A stretch of DNA of 64,000 bases from Defluviitaleaceae bacterium (GTDB lineage Bacteria; Bacillota; Clostridia; Lachnospirales; WQUN01). The position numbers and the translations under genes are program-made. Each line of letters starts with the position of its first letter. Within the stretch, counting starts at the first letter, position 1. Below the pieces are notes generated by a model. It saw only the letters and a program-made list of their open reading frames with translations, was not told where the DNA came from and searched no databases. Shown here piece by piece: positions 53,495-63,919 of the stretch. The stretch lies in NCBI GenBank assembly GCA_009780315.1, contig WRAH01000013.1, positions 1 through 64,000 on the forward strand, read 5' to 3'.

Positions 53495-54828
53495 TATCGT
53501 ATTTCAACTCCTGTGTAATAGTGGTGTAAAATTTCGCGGAATGTAAAGCCCATCCGTGCCATACCTTCTGCACCAAGCTGGCTCATGCCCACGCCATGAC
53601 CCCACCCCCGTCCTTCCAGTGTAATGCCGCTTCCGCCGCTGGCAATGGTTGGGGTAGATTCTAAGCGGCGCATGGCATTTCCGTCAAATACATATGCCAT
53701 GTGGACAGTGGAAATTGCACCATTTGGGTCTAGGGCTTGTAAATGATTAAGGGGTGCATGAAAATCTTGCAAACCGCTGGTGACATTCACCGCCTGTGTT
53801 GTGGGGCGCGCGCCTACAATGATAAAATTAGCACTGGGCAATGGTCCGCCAACTGCCGAAAAGAAATTGCGAATATTATTTTCGCGGCTGATGGTATGGT
53901 TGCCATTTGTGCCATGAATGGTAAGGGCGTTGGCACGTCCAGATGCCCCCATGCCTGATATAGACACCCCTGTGACTGTGCCTATGTTGGCATTGATATT
54001 TGCAGCGGCGGTGGTGAGTTGCTGCCAAGTGAAGTCCCGCGTCCACACCATTGGGTTATGCTCTGTTATTTCATTCACACTGCGCAAATATGGGCGGGAT
54101 TCAAACCACACCAACTCAGAGTTTTCTGTTGCACCGCCGCTGGAAGAAAAGTAAGCGGCTAAAATCGGATTTCCACCATGAAAAATCATAAGCCCTTCTG
54201 TTTCACGGACTGCACGGGTGGTGTTTTCATGTTCCCGCTCTGTTCCTCTATGCACTTGGCAATGTGTGCCGTCACACAAGTCAAAACCCTGCGCCGCATG
54301 TCTGCGCTCGCTTACGGCAGTATGGGCAAAAGTCCGCGCGGCAACGGCTTGGGCTTTTAAGGCTTCCATATGAAAGGTGGGCGACATTTCTGACGGCAAA
54401 ACCCCATATAGGTATTCCTCCATAGACAGTACATTGATGGCGGTAATCCGTCCGCCATATGGGCGAAATTCAATTGCCCCGCGATAAGCATATCCTTCCA
54501 TGGTTATCGGGTTGCCGTTTACGTCAGCAATTTGCCCACCGCCACCAGTGAATGTGTGAACAACTTGTCCACCCACCACAAGCTGGACTTGGTTTCCTTG
54601 GGCGCGTGCGGTAAACCCATTGGGTGAATGCAAAGTTTGCACAGGCATAAATCCTTGGGCTGTGCCATATCCTGCAAAAATATTTGTGTTGGCAATAGCA
54701 ATGCTGTCACGATTGGAAAAAGAACGGACAAGCCCTATGCGTACTAAGTTTGATTCTTCCGCATAAGCTGTCGCAGGGAAAAGGATTAAAAACATTAAAA
54801 CACTCAAGATGATACTATATTTTTTCAT
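53494..54828 (-). CDS. SpoIID/LytB-type lytic transglycosylase domain protein
   Basis: 444 residues with a signal peptide (about 1-23, cut at AYA-EES). The SpoIID domain has YLYGVLPSEMSPTFHMEALK with the catalytic Glu, then AQAVAARTFA, CDGTHCQ, YFSSSGGATENSE and the end GRGWGHGVGMSQLGAEGMA. SpoIID cleaves glycan strands during engulfment; paralogues act in wall metabolism of vegetative cells. The gene is coupled to queA, an arrangement also seen in other clostridia, so it may be the vegetative SpoIID/LytB-like type. Confidence 0.9.
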   Translation of the reverse strand: MKKYSIILSVLMFLILFPATAYAEESNLVRIGLVRSFSNRDSIAIANTNIFAGYGTAQGFMPVQTLHSPNGFTARAQGNQVQLVVGGQVVHTFTGGGGQIADVNGNPITMEGYAYRGAIEFRPYGGRITAINVLSMEEYLYGVLPSEMSPTFHMEALKAQAVAARTFAHTAVSERRHAAQGFDLCDGTHCQVHRGTEREHENTTRAVRETEGLMIFHGGNPILAAYFSSSGGATENSELVWFESRPYLRSVNEITEHNPMVWTRDFTWQQLTTAAANINANIGTVTGVSISGMGASGRANALTIHGTNGNHTISRENNIRNFFSAVGGPLPSANFIIVGARPTTQAVNVTSGLQDFHAPLNHLQALDPNGAISTVHMAYVFDGNAMRRLESTPTIASGGSGITLEGRGWGHGVGMSQLGAEGMARMGFTFREILHHYYTGVEIR

Positions 54829-55004
54829 TACAACACCTGCTTACATATTTTATGAACGACCAAAATCTTATACTTAGTCTAACATATTTTGCGCGTATTT
54901 TACAGCTTTTAATAAATTTAAGGCGTATTTCCATAATGGAAGCACCAAAGTCAACCCTTTGGAATATTCATGGCAAAACAAAAAAACCATAGTCTGTATT
55001 GATT

Positions 55005-55051
55005 AAAAAACGCCGCCAAACCAAATGATTATTGGTTTGGCGGCGTTTTTT
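55005..55051 (-). terminator. Terminator of the beta-helix surface protein gene
   Basis: A 20-bp perfect stem, AAAAAACGCCGCCAAACCAA against TTGGTTTGGCGGCGTTTTTT, abuts the stop codon directly. Flanking A and T runs make it bidirectional. Confidence 0.95.
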
Positions 55052-57934
55052 CTAGTCTTCAATGGGGCTTATAGCCGTAATAATCACCACAACATGACCC
55101 TCTTCGTCTTCATCAATAATATAAGACCACTCAACATCTGCTGTTCCCAAGGCGAAGGGTTCACTTCCTTCAACGAAGACACTATACATTCCGCCAAAGG
55201 GTATGATTAGCGGCGGTCTGTTCTGTCCGTTGATGAATGGCCCAACGGGGGAACTGGGTGCTTCACCAATAATAATCCAACCCATGCCAGGGAAATATAT
55301 CCCTTGCCATAGGATATACCAAAATTGTTCTTCCACCCTATACGTAATATCTAAGCCCGCCTCTGTTAGGGTATGGGTTATTATGCTTGTATGGAGATAT
55401 TCAATGAGTTCCCCACTTTCTAAACGGACAAGGGTCGTGCGCGCGCCATTAACATCAAAAGCCATGATTCTAAACGCGCTTTCTCCATGCCCTGCTTCTC
55501 CATGGGCAATCGTGGTTATTATCGGCTCAATAACAATGTCAGCCCCAACTTCCACCGCTATTGCTTCGCCATGTTCAACATACATAACATGAATATCTCC
55601 GTCTGGCATTGTAGCCGTTACCCTTGCAGTATTGTTTCCTGATGTATTCCCAGTAGATACTACATTCCATGACACTGTGACTTCTGACATAGCGGCTGTA
55701 TCTGCAGGGCGGCCAATATTATTATCAATATCATGATTGTTGAACAAGTGAAAGCTCTCTTCAATATTTCTTGCGCCGCCAACACTGTTTGTTCCGCTCC
55801 AATGTATATTGTTGTGGATATCACCTGCAAATTGTTGAACTTGCCCAACGGTAAGACCCAATGAACCTTCACTTGCACTGTTCAAGTTGAATATTACATT
55901 TTCGCCAATCACCAAATTTGCACGGGTCGCCTGCACGCTGGCTTCATTGATTACGTTACTGGCTGTGGCGTTTGTAAAGATTGCACCACCATTGTATGTT
56001 GCCGTATTGCCTATCATACGACCGCCAGTGATGGTAATAGGAAAACGTTGATTTCCGCGCGCAATGCCGCCACCGTTGCGGTGGGCTGTATTGTTATACA
56101 CTTGACCGCCATGTATAAAAAGTGTGCCGCCAGTTGATACACCGCCACCATCTAAAATTGCCGTATTGTCCATAATCATACCATCATGCATTGTAAATAC
56201 ATTGTGGGCTTGATTTGTCGCTGATGTGTGTACACCACCTCCCATATTTGCTTCGTTGTTATCAATACTTCCACCATACATGGTGAAATGATTTGTAGCC
56301 GCCGCTATACCGCCTGTACTGTTTACACCGCCCCCATTAGCCCCAGCCACATTGTTAAAAATGCGTCCATCTTCCATAGTAAAGGTGCGGGTGTTATGCA
56401 CTCCGCCGCCATGACCAACACCAGCGTTGTTTGTTACTGAATTATCATGGATAAGCCCATTCACCATGGTAAAATCAGCCCCGTTATACACACCGCCGCC
56501 ACTTGCTGTAAATCCTGACCCATATGCACGGTTGTGACTGATAACACCGTACGCCATAGTAAATGTGCCACTGTTTCCATTGTGAACACCAGCACCATTA
56601 TCAAGGGTGGTGTTATTGTGAATCGTTCCGCCATACATGGTAAACACTGCCGTACTGCCAGAGTTGTTGACACCGCCGCCACGCCCGCTTGATTCACCTG
56701 AGCCGGGAAAGTTTGCCCTATTGTTGTAGATTTCTCCGTCATACATCGTAAATGTACCGCTATTGTCTACGCCGCCCCCTGTGCTTGCAGTATTATTGTT
56801 AATGTATCCGTCAACAAAGTTGAAAACACTTCCTAAACCAACGTTTACACCGCCCCCATTGCCTTGGTTACGAGTGGGGCGCAGGGCTGAATTGTGGTGA
56901 ATACGTCCACCATACATATGAAATACAGCTTGAGAACCACCAACATGCACACCACCGCCTCTTGCACCGTGGGTGTCACCAGCTCTATTGTTGTGAATAC
57001 TGCCACCATACATAGTGAAACTGCCGCGCCAGCCAATATTTACACCGCCCCCTGTTTGTGTGCCGCCAGCAATGCCTGTTGTATTGTGATGGATTTCACC
57101 ATTATACATAATAAAAGTACCCGAAACATCTACACCAGAAGAATGATTATTGTGGATTCTGCCATTATGCATAATGAAAGTACCTGTAGCACCTACACGC
57201 ACACTATTTTCAGCAGTAAATCCTGTATTTGGTGCGGCTACAATTATACCTCTGTTATTGCGTATTTCACCGCCATACATAATGAATGTACCGCCGACGT
57301 GGTTATTACCTGCCGGGCCAACAGAAACAGCACCTGCCATATTGTCTTCAATATAACCACCGTACATGATGAAAGTACCCTCTCTGCGGATGCTCACACC
57401 ACCACTCGGGTGCCAGTTTGAACCGCCGCCATTGGCATGACGGATACGCCCTGCGTTCATAACAAAAGTGCCGCCGTCAACACCAACGCCCCCATTAAAA
57501 ATAAACCCACTGTTGTTAAGCCCTGATAGCGTCACGTCATGACTGTCTAAAACAAGGGTTGAGCCTGTGTGTATGACAAAGTGCTTGGTAAGTAATCTTT
57601 GATTATCGCCCCAGTTTAAGTTTGAAGTGGCATGATTTATACTGCGTGTCATGGTTAATACAACATGACTGCCCCCTGAAACCAGTGTGATGTATGAATC
57701 GTTTTGAATTTGCACAGGGCGCGTCATGTCAAAAGACTCCATAATTCTAAGGGTTCTCCTACCGCCCAGTGCAATTTCTCTTTCTAAATCTTGAAAAGTA
57801 TAAATATCGTCACTACTTTCTGTTGCAAATCCGCCGATAGGAAATGCGCCGATAACAAGTGCAAGTGCAAGCAACATGCTTATCACCCATTGGGTCATGG
57901 TACGTCTTTTGTCATGTACATTCTTTTTAAACAT
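55052..57934 (-). CDS. Exported right-handed beta-helix protein with about 17 rungs
   Basis: 960 residues from the ATG with AAGGAG eight bases upstream. Signal peptide about 10-40 (cut near GFA-TES). From about residue 145 to 640 a motif of the form GGxFxMYGGxIxxNxA with GGGV between repeats about 17 times (FIMYGGYIEDN, FTMYGGSIHNN, FTMYDGEIYNN and so on). It resembles the Pmp/pectate-lyase-like repeat (GGA-I and FxxN types) of polymorphic outer membrane proteins. The C-terminal 300 residues are beta-rich without clear homology. No SLH or LPxTG anchor is seen. Likely an adhesin or a glycan-binding surface protein. Confidence 0.75.
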   Translation of the reverse strand: MFKKNVHDKRRTMTQWVISMLLALALVIGAFPIGGFATESSDDIYTFQDLEREIALGGRRTLRIMESFDMTRPVQIQNDSYITLVSGGSHVVLTMTRSINHATSNLNWGDNQRLLTKHFVIHTGSTLVLDSHDVTLSGLNNSGFIFNGGVGVDGGTFVMNAGRIRHANGGGSNWHPSGGVSIRREGTFIMYGGYIEDNMAGAVSVGPAGNNHVGGTFIMYGGEIRNNRGIIVAAPNTGFTAENSVRVGATGTFIMHNGRIHNNHSSGVDVSGTFIMYNGEIHHNTTGIAGGTQTGGGVNIGWRGSFTMYGGSIHNNRAGDTHGARGGGVHVGGSQAVFHMYGGRIHHNSALRPTRNQGNGGGVNVGLGSVFNFVDGYINNNTASTGGGVDNSGTFTMYDGEIYNNRANFPGSGESSGRGGGVNNSGSTAVFTMYGGTIHNNTTLDNGAGVHNGNSGTFTMAYGVISHNRAYGSGFTASGGGVYNGADFTMVNGLIHDNSVTNNAGVGHGGGVHNTRTFTMEDGRIFNNVAGANGGGVNSTGGIAAATNHFTMYGGSIDNNEANMGGGVHTSATNQAHNVFTMHDGMIMDNTAILDGGGVSTGGTLFIHGGQVYNNTAHRNGGGIARGNQRFPITITGGRMIGNTATYNGGAIFTNATASNVINEASVQATRANLVIGENVIFNLNSASEGSLGLTVGQVQQFAGDIHNNIHWSGTNSVGGARNIEESFHLFNNHDIDNNIGRPADTAAMSEVTVSWNVVSTGNTSGNNTARVTATMPDGDIHVMYVEHGEAIAVEVGADIVIEPIITTIAHGEAGHGESAFRIMAFDVNGARTTLVRLESGELIEYLHTSIITHTLTEAGLDITYRVEEQFWYILWQGIYFPGMGWIIIGEAPSSPVGPFINGQNRPPLIIPFGGMYSVFVEGSEPFALGTADVEWSYIIDEDEEGHVVVIITAISPIED

Positions 57935-58168
57935 ATACTTTCTCCTTTTCAATTATATGTTTCTTGTCGCGCAACATTATAGCACGCCCCATGAACATGT
58001 CAAGCACATATAGATATTTTAGTATAAAAATAATCACTGAATGTAAAGTTCTGACACACTTCAAGGATAGTTTGAAACTTTGTCTTTCTGCATAGAAAAA
58101 CTAGACGATTATCTGCGGCTATGGTAATCTATTCATAAGGAAATGTCATAGGATAGAGGTCGGATAAA

Positions 58169-59149
58169 ATGAGCGAACATAAGAATACAAGCACAATACA
58201 AAACAGTGAACATGCAGTGCGCTGTATGCGGGCAATTATTTCCAATGTAGAGAAAGTCATCGTGGGTAAGCGTTTTGCCATATCCCTTGTCATGACCACC
58301 CTTGCCTGCCGCGGGCATGTACTCATTGAAGACGTACCTGGGGTAGGCAAAACCAGCCTTGTTGCGGCTTTGGCGCGTTCGGTCAATGGCAGTTTTAAAC
58401 GGATTCAGTTTACGCCAGACATCATGCCCAGTGACATTACAGGATACTCTGCGTTTTCGCCCAAAACAGGCGAGTTTGAATATCGCCCAGGTGCGGTCAT
58501 GAGCCAATTTGTTCTGGCAGATGAAATAAACCGTACCTCACCAAAAACCCAATCTAGTTTGCTTGAAGTCATGGAAGAAAATCAAGTCACCGTGGATGGG
58601 TTGACCTATGCTGTGCCTACCCCCTTTATTGTACTGGCAACACAAAACCCTGTAGAGTACTTGGGTACATATGCCCTGCCCGAAGCACAGCTGGATAGAT
58701 TTTTTATGAAAATTACTTTAGGTTATCCTGACAGTCGTGAAGAAAGCCGTATGCTTGAACGGTTTAAAGGGCGGCATCCTATGGAAGAATTAGAACCTGT
58801 GGCAAGCGGTGATGATATTATCCGTATACAGGCACTTGCCGAACAAATCCATGTTGATTCAGAAATTAGTGAGTTTATTGTGGCAGTGGCAAGTTATACC
58901 CGCGAGCAAGGGGATGTACAACTTGGCGCAAGCCCTCGGGCAAGTCTTTGTTTATTCCGTGCCGCCCAAGCATGGGCGTTGTTTAACGAGCGGGACTATG
59001 TTGTTCCCGACGATGTGATTCATATGGCACCTCATGTTTTAGGACATCGCATTCTTATGAAACAGGAAGCCAATGTAAAAAAAATACGTGTGCAGGATAT
59101 TATTTTTAAAGCATTAGAGCTTGCGGGCAATAGGATTTCAACCCGATGA
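58169..59149 (+). CDS. MoxR-type AAA+ ATPase
   Basis: 326 residues. MoxR ATPases act as chaperones in maturing exported or metal-containing complexes and pair with DUF58 proteins. Walker A in EDVPGVGKTSLVAAL, Walker B in FVLADEINRTSPKTQS, sensor ATQNPVEYLGTYALPEAQLD, and the lid near the C-terminus (GASPRASLCLFRAAQAWALF). Its stop overlaps the next start by four bases, so it is the first gene of a MoxR-DUF58-transglutaminase unit. Confidence 0.93.
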   Translation: MSEHKNTSTIQNSEHAVRCMRAIISNVEKVIVGKRFAISLVMTTLACRGHVLIEDVPGVGKTSLVAALARSVNGSFKRIQFTPDIMPSDITGYSAFSPKTGEFEYRPGAVMSQFVLADEINRTSPKTQSSLLEVMEENQVTVDGLTYAVPTPFIVLATQNPVEYLGTYALPEAQLDRFFMKITLGYPDSREESRMLERFKGRHPMEELEPVASGDDIIRIQALAEQIHVDSEISEFIVAVASYTREQGDVQLGASPRASLCLFRAAQAWALFNERDYVVPDDVIHMAPHVLGHRILMKQEANVKKIRVQDIIFKALELAGNRISTR

Positions 59150-60303
59150 AAGCCAATCGCATTTGGTATATTATTTTTTTAATAGGCACAGGCGTGTATG
59201 CATGGCTTAGTGGCGAAAGAATACTTTATGTCACTTTCATTGTGCTTTTTGCCCTGCCCTTGGTTAGTTATGTACTCACATTGGTGCGTATTAGAGGACT
59301 GCGTATTAAACAAAATATTCCTGATGCTGTTTTAAAAAATGAGACGGGACAAATCACCGTCACTTTACATAATACAACCCCTATACCCTTTGGCATGGCG
59401 GAAGTGGTTATTTTAAGCGATGAATTTGCAGTGAAAATTAACCAGAATCATACTGCAAATTTACGCCCCCTTTGCGCGACCCTTTGCAAAGTTGAATTTA
59501 AAGGCTTGTATCGCGGGCAATATGATATTGGGCTGGCATCTATCACGGTCATGGACATGATTGGTCTTTTTAAGCTTAGGCGAAAATTTAGCCAAGTAAA
59601 AAAAATCACCATTTTGCCCAATGTGCCTGATGTTTCTGATTTCCCCTTAGCTATGAATTTAATGACCCAAGCCCATTCACGATATGACATGCGCGATGAA
59701 GATTATTCTACGATTTCTGACATTCGGCAGTATATTCCAACGGATTCTATTAAGCGTGTTCACTGGAAGCTTACAGCAAAGCGGCATGAGTGGTTGGTTA
59801 AAGTGTTTCAATCCAATGCACTCAATCAAGTTTCCTTGATTTTGGATACCACAAGGCAGGATTTAATGCCCAAAGATTGTTTAGCCATGGAAGACCAGAT
59901 GGTAGAAATGTCCCTATCTATTGCAAAATTTTGTCTTGGCAAAGGAATGCCTGTAGATTTTCATACTACAGAGGGTTTTAAAGCCAAGACGCGAGTTTTA
60001 CCAGAGTTTGATGTTATTTACAACGCGGCAGCAGAACTTACCTTTGAAGTACAGCCATCCCTTGACAGTTTAAATATTCTTTCACATGTACTCAATGACA
60101 CCACAGGGTATGTGAATGCGGTTATTTTTACGGCACAGCTTAATGCAGAACTATACGACCGCATTATCAATGCCGTCAACAATGGACACCATATTGCAGT
60201 CACCTATTTTGTGCCTAAATTTTCAAACACTGAATATGAACGCGTGTATCGCCTAATTGTTGAAAGCGGAATACCTAGTTTCAGAGTAACGACTGGAGGA
60301 TAA
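59146..60303 (+). CDS. DUF58 domain protein
   Basis: 385 residues with two N-terminal transmembrane segments (about 5-22 and 24-45). A beta-rich extracellular domain follows, and the DUF58 hallmark ISDIRQYIPTDSIKRVHWKL at about 190-209, then a von-Willebrand-A-like region. DUF58 proteins are the usual partners of MoxR ATPases. The start is fused translationally to moxR. Confidence 0.9.
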   Translation: MKANRIWYIIFLIGTGVYAWLSGERILYVTFIVLFALPLVSYVLTLVRIRGLRIKQNIPDAVLKNETGQITVTLHNTTPIPFGMAEVVILSDEFAVKINQNHTANLRPLCATLCKVEFKGLYRGQYDIGLASITVMDMIGLFKLRRKFSQVKKITILPNVPDVSDFPLAMNLMTQAHSRYDMRDEDYSTISDIRQYIPTDSIKRVHWKLTAKRHEWLVKVFQSNALNQVSLILDTTRQDLMPKDCLAMEDQMVEMSLSIAKFCLGKGMPVDFHTTEGFKAKTRVLPEFDVIYNAAAELTFEVQPSLDSLNILSHVLNDTTGYVNAVIFTAQLNAELYDRIINAVNNGHHIAVTYFVPKFSNTEYERVYRLIVESGIPSFRVTTGG

Positions 60304-60308
60304 CCACT

Positions 60309-63053
60309 GTGACAGATAATCATGAACAAACTGCCCCTTTGAAACATACCCGAGGGGATTATATCTTTTGCATTATCGTGGGCAGTTTATATATGTTTGC
60401 CATAAACCGTGCAATCATTACGTCCACATTTATTACTATACCTCCAGAGCAAATGTTTTTATTTGGCATAGTGTCTATCATTGTTTTTTTGCTGATTTTG
60501 TACAATCGTATCACCCGTATTGCAAGCCTTGTTATCCTGTTGATTGCCACGGCTTTTTTCGTGTTTTGGGTGGGGTTGAGCAATATGTATTATCAATTTC
60601 CTCATTTGCATGATTTGTTTCTTATGGTGTCTGGTCAGATTCCATATAGAAGTGATTTAGGTGTCACGTTGGTTTGGGTGATTAGCTTATTGCTGGCATT
60701 TGTTGTTGTTGTGTTTATGTTTCACCAGTTTAATTTTTATATTTTGGCGGCGGGGGGTATTGGGGCGATTGGTATTCCTTGGATTGCTGGATTTTCTCGT
60801 GATGAACTTTCGTTCTTGATTTTCTTACTTAGTTTTTTATTGCTTTTCATTCGCAAAAACAATAAAAATATGGTGACTGCGGCTGCCCCTGTTTGTTTGT
60901 TTTTAATCATTGGCGTTCAGCTTTTTTTACCCTCGGAGAATGATTTTTTCCAAGGCAGACGTATCAATGATGCCACGTCTGCCGTTGGGGACTTCTTTTT
61001 TGAATTATTTACACCCACATACTTTTCATTTCAATCCACTGGATTTTCTGGGGCTGGCGGGGTGCTTGGCGGCCCAGTGACACCAAATAACCGAAGTGTC
61101 ATGACTGTACGCGCACCTGGGCGAACATATTTGGCAGGTGCAACCAGCAACACCTATACAGGTGATCGATGGATTTCTACACTCAGTCATGATGATATAA
61201 ACACCCACGGACTTGCACCCGGGCATTTTGAACAGATGGAAACGGCGGCGGCACTCATGCGTGGCGCAACATTTATTGATGATACCCACAGCACTGTTCA
61301 AAACATGGCACTTTTGGGGCTTAACGCACTGGCATTAGATATTAGTGACACACGGCATATGCATGTGGGTCATTTTGCAACCCTTGGCGCAACCCTTCCT
61401 CATTTTGCAGGGACATACTACATGCACACCTATTTGCCTGTGGAAAATATGACCATTGTGATGGGAACCAACCGAACAGGCACGATTTTTCGCCCTAATC
61501 GTATGTCACTTTTGTGGTTTTATGCTGGCAGTGCAGACTATGCCCGTGTAGCCGCCGTTTCCCCCACGGGAGATATTCGTACACCCAGCTTCATGTCCCA
61601 TGGCACGACATATCACATGCAGTTTTTAGATGTCAACACACAACTTTCATTTATAGAGGATATTTTGCGTCACACAAATGAGGGTGTATACGTTATAAGA
61701 GGTGGTGAGTTGGATGAACAGCCTTCTCGCCCCACCTTTGGAAACAGAGAAAACCCAGACCTTCAATTTGTTTCAGAAGCCCTGTGGTTTAATCAATTCC
61801 CCGCACCTATTACGATTTTGGAAACAGATGAATTTGGTATGGAGGAAATGAATCTGTTGTTTGAGTTCTTTTTCCACGGTGAATCCCTTGGTGGCGGACG
61901 CGGCATGACGCACAATTATATTTTGAATGAATCACAGCTTATTGCGTGGTTAGATATTTTCTCCTATGAAATTTTAACAGCGTATGCCCGTCAAGTGCGT
62001 GAACATTTTATGTATGTGCCAGATATTACACCCCAGCGGGTGTGGGATTTAACAGAATCAATCGTTGAAGGACATACCAATGATTTTGACCGTGTCATGG
62101 CTATTCGTGATTTTCTTTTGCAATTTCCGTACACACTAAGTCCTGCACCTGTTCCTCGGGGTGTTTGCTTTGTTGACCATTTTCTTTTTGACGGACAGGA
62201 AGGCTACTGCACTTACTTTGCATCAGCCATGGCTGTGATGGCACGTATGGCAGGTGTGCCTTCCCGCTATGTTGAAGGTTTTGTTTTGCCCCCGTCCGCA
62301 GGCAATGAAGCCACAACCGTCACAAACCGCATGGCACATGCATGGGTAGAAGTTTATTTAGAAGGCTTTGGATGGAAAATCGTCGAAGCGACACCAACCT
62401 ATGCTTTTTTGATGAACCCCGACATTGTCATGCCTCCAACCATTGATTTGAATATTGACTGGAGCAATGGCTGGCAAGACATGCTTCACGACTGGGATTT
62501 TGACCTTTATGAAATGGAACAAATGATGCAAGCCAGCGGTGCAACGGCAGGAGCTGCCGGCACAAGTGGGGCAGAAACCATTGAAACCCGCACAACGATT
62601 ACAGCAGGGCATATTATTTTAGCCCTTATAGGCGCAGTGATGTTCATGCTTGTGGGCTTTATCCTTTTTATATGGGCAAGACGCTGGTATATTGCCTATA
62701 AATTACGCAGTGTAAAATCCCTTGCCCCCAACGCCCAAATCAAAGTGTATTTTGCAGGTATTATGGACATTGTAGGTTTTCACACCAAACCCCTCTCATC
62801 AGGTGAAACACCCCTTGCATACAGCACACACATGGGTAAACGCTTTGCTTTTCAAAACGATTCTGTATTTTTGCGCGACATCATTGCCCTGTACTACAAG
62901 GCAAAATATTCCGCACATGAAGCCACCCAAGATGAGGTTGCCCTTATGGAAGAGGCGTACCACGACATGGTACGGTTGCTTGCGCAAACCAGAAGACAGT
63001 CTCAATTTGTTTATTTAAGATATGTAAAATTGCTGGGCATGGTTTTGAGATAA
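60309..63053 (+). CDS. Membrane transglutaminase-like protein (TgpA type)
   Basis: 914 residues, GTG start. Six or so transmembrane helices (about 18-205), a large extracytoplasmic region, then the transglutaminase core with C634 (GYCTYFASAMAV), H677 (AHAWVEVYLEGFGW) and an acidic residue E693 where Asp is usual (IVEATP). One more membrane helix (about 775-797) and a cytoplasmic DUF4129-like tail follow. It is the third gene of the MoxR-DUF58 cluster, as in many bacteria; a peptide- or wall-modifying role is likely. Glu in place of Asp keeps the charge. Confidence 0.9.
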   Translation: MTDNHEQTAPLKHTRGDYIFCIIVGSLYMFAINRAIITSTFITIPPEQMFLFGIVSIIVFLLILYNRITRIASLVILLIATAFFVFWVGLSNMYYQFPHLHDLFLMVSGQIPYRSDLGVTLVWVISLLLAFVVVVFMFHQFNFYILAAGGIGAIGIPWIAGFSRDELSFLIFLLSFLLLFIRKNNKNMVTAAAPVCLFLIIGVQLFLPSENDFFQGRRINDATSAVGDFFFELFTPTYFSFQSTGFSGAGGVLGGPVTPNNRSVMTVRAPGRTYLAGATSNTYTGDRWISTLSHDDINTHGLAPGHFEQMETAAALMRGATFIDDTHSTVQNMALLGLNALALDISDTRHMHVGHFATLGATLPHFAGTYYMHTYLPVENMTIVMGTNRTGTIFRPNRMSLLWFYAGSADYARVAAVSPTGDIRTPSFMSHGTTYHMQFLDVNTQLSFIEDILRHTNEGVYVIRGGELDEQPSRPTFGNRENPDLQFVSEALWFNQFPAPITILETDEFGMEEMNLLFEFFFHGESLGGGRGMTHNYILNESQLIAWLDIFSYEILTAYARQVREHFMYVPDITPQRVWDLTESIVEGHTNDFDRVMAIRDFLLQFPYTLSPAPVPRGVCFVDHFLFDGQEGYCTYFASAMAVMARMAGVPSRYVEGFVLPPSAGNEATTVTNRMAHAWVEVYLEGFGWKIVEATPTYAFLMNPDIVMPPTIDLNIDWSNGWQDMLHDWDFDLYEMEQMMQASGATAGAAGTSGAETIETRTTITAGHIILALIGAVMFMLVGFILFIWARRWYIAYKLRSVKSLAPNAQIKVYFAGIMDIVGFHTKPLSSGETPLAYSTHMGKRFAFQNDSVFLRDIIALYYKAKYSAHEATQDEVALMEEAYHDMVRLLAQTRRQSQFVYLRYVKLLGMVLR

Positions 63054-63103
63054 CATGTGGAACAAGTCTTAGTTTTTTTCGTTTTCTATTATGAAAGGGG
63101 TGA

Positions 63104-63919
63104 TTGTTTCTGGAGAAATTGTTTGAATTAACTGGTGTACGAAAGGTTTACCGCATGGGTGATGAAAAAATTGTTGCCCTTGACCATATTGACTTAACCT
63201 TTGAAAGAGGAAAGGTTTACTGCTTGCTTGGGACAAGCGGCAGTGGAAAATCTACACTTTTAAATCTTTTGGCAGGGCTTGAGAAGCCCACAAAGGGAAG
63301 CCTAAAGTTTATGGGCAAACCATTGGAGAAACTTAGCGAAACACAACTGGCTTTATATCGTCAAAAATATATTGGTTTCGTTTTTCAATCCTACAACTTA
63401 CTCCCCACTTTAACTGCCCTTGAAAATGTGACACTACCCCTTATTTTCAGGCGTGTCACAAAACGTCACCGTGTTAAAGCCGCACGTAAAATGCTAAAGG
63501 CTGTGGGTCTTGGGCATCGCTGGCGGCATAAACCAAGCGAACTTTCAGGCGGGCAACAGCAACGTGTCAGTATTGCCCGCGCATTTGTCAACGACCCCCA
63601 AGTGGTTTTTGCCGATGAACCTACAGGTAACTTGGACACCAAAACAACTTATGAAATGATGGATTTAATTACAGGCATGGCAAAGAAAAATAATCAAACA
63701 CTCATTATAGTCACCCATGATATAGAAATCTCCCAATATTGTGACCAGATTATTAGTATTAGAGACGGTAATGTTGAAAGCATAACCGATGTGGAAAAAA
63801 AGGAGAACGAGGATGAGGGCAATCAGAAAAATGAAGCAACTGCAAAAGACACTGACAGTGCTTATGTTCATAACATTATTAGCGATAATAGCAATTCCCC
63901 AGATAACAGTACAGGCTAG
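63104..63919 (+). CDS. ABC transporter ATP-binding protein (MacB/LolD/FtsE-like)
   Basis: 271 residues from a TTG with AAAGGGG just before it, although spacing is short and a second TTG five codons on is possible. Walker [11 protein letters not shown]-loop [11 protein letters not shown], signature [14 protein letters not shown], Walker [13 protein letters not shown] and the switch His in IVTHD. This subfamily drives MacB/FtsX-type permeases. The core ends near residue 228; the last 35-40 residues are Asn/Asp/Ser-rich and atypical, and that part of the DNA also encodes the start of the next gene in another frame. Confidence 0.92.
   Translation: MFLEKLFELTGVRKVYRMGDEKIVALDHIDLTFERGKVYCLLGTSGSGKSTLLNLLAGLEKPTKGSLKFMGKPLEKLSETQLALYRQKYIGFVFQSYNLLPTLTALENVTLPLIFRRVTKRHRVKAARKMLKAVGLGHRWRHKPSELSGGQQQRVSIARAFVNDPQVVFADEPTGNLDTKTTYEMMDLITGMAKKNNQTLIIVTHDIEISQYCDQIISIRDGNVESITDVEKKENEDEGNQKNEATAKDTDSAYVHNIISDNSNSPDNSTG

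Noticed and set aside
55900-57500. Regular repeats that could suggest a CRISPR array
   Set aside because: The periodicity follows codons and encodes the MYGG rungs of a beta-helix; units vary in length and there are no conserved palindromic repeats with unique spacers.
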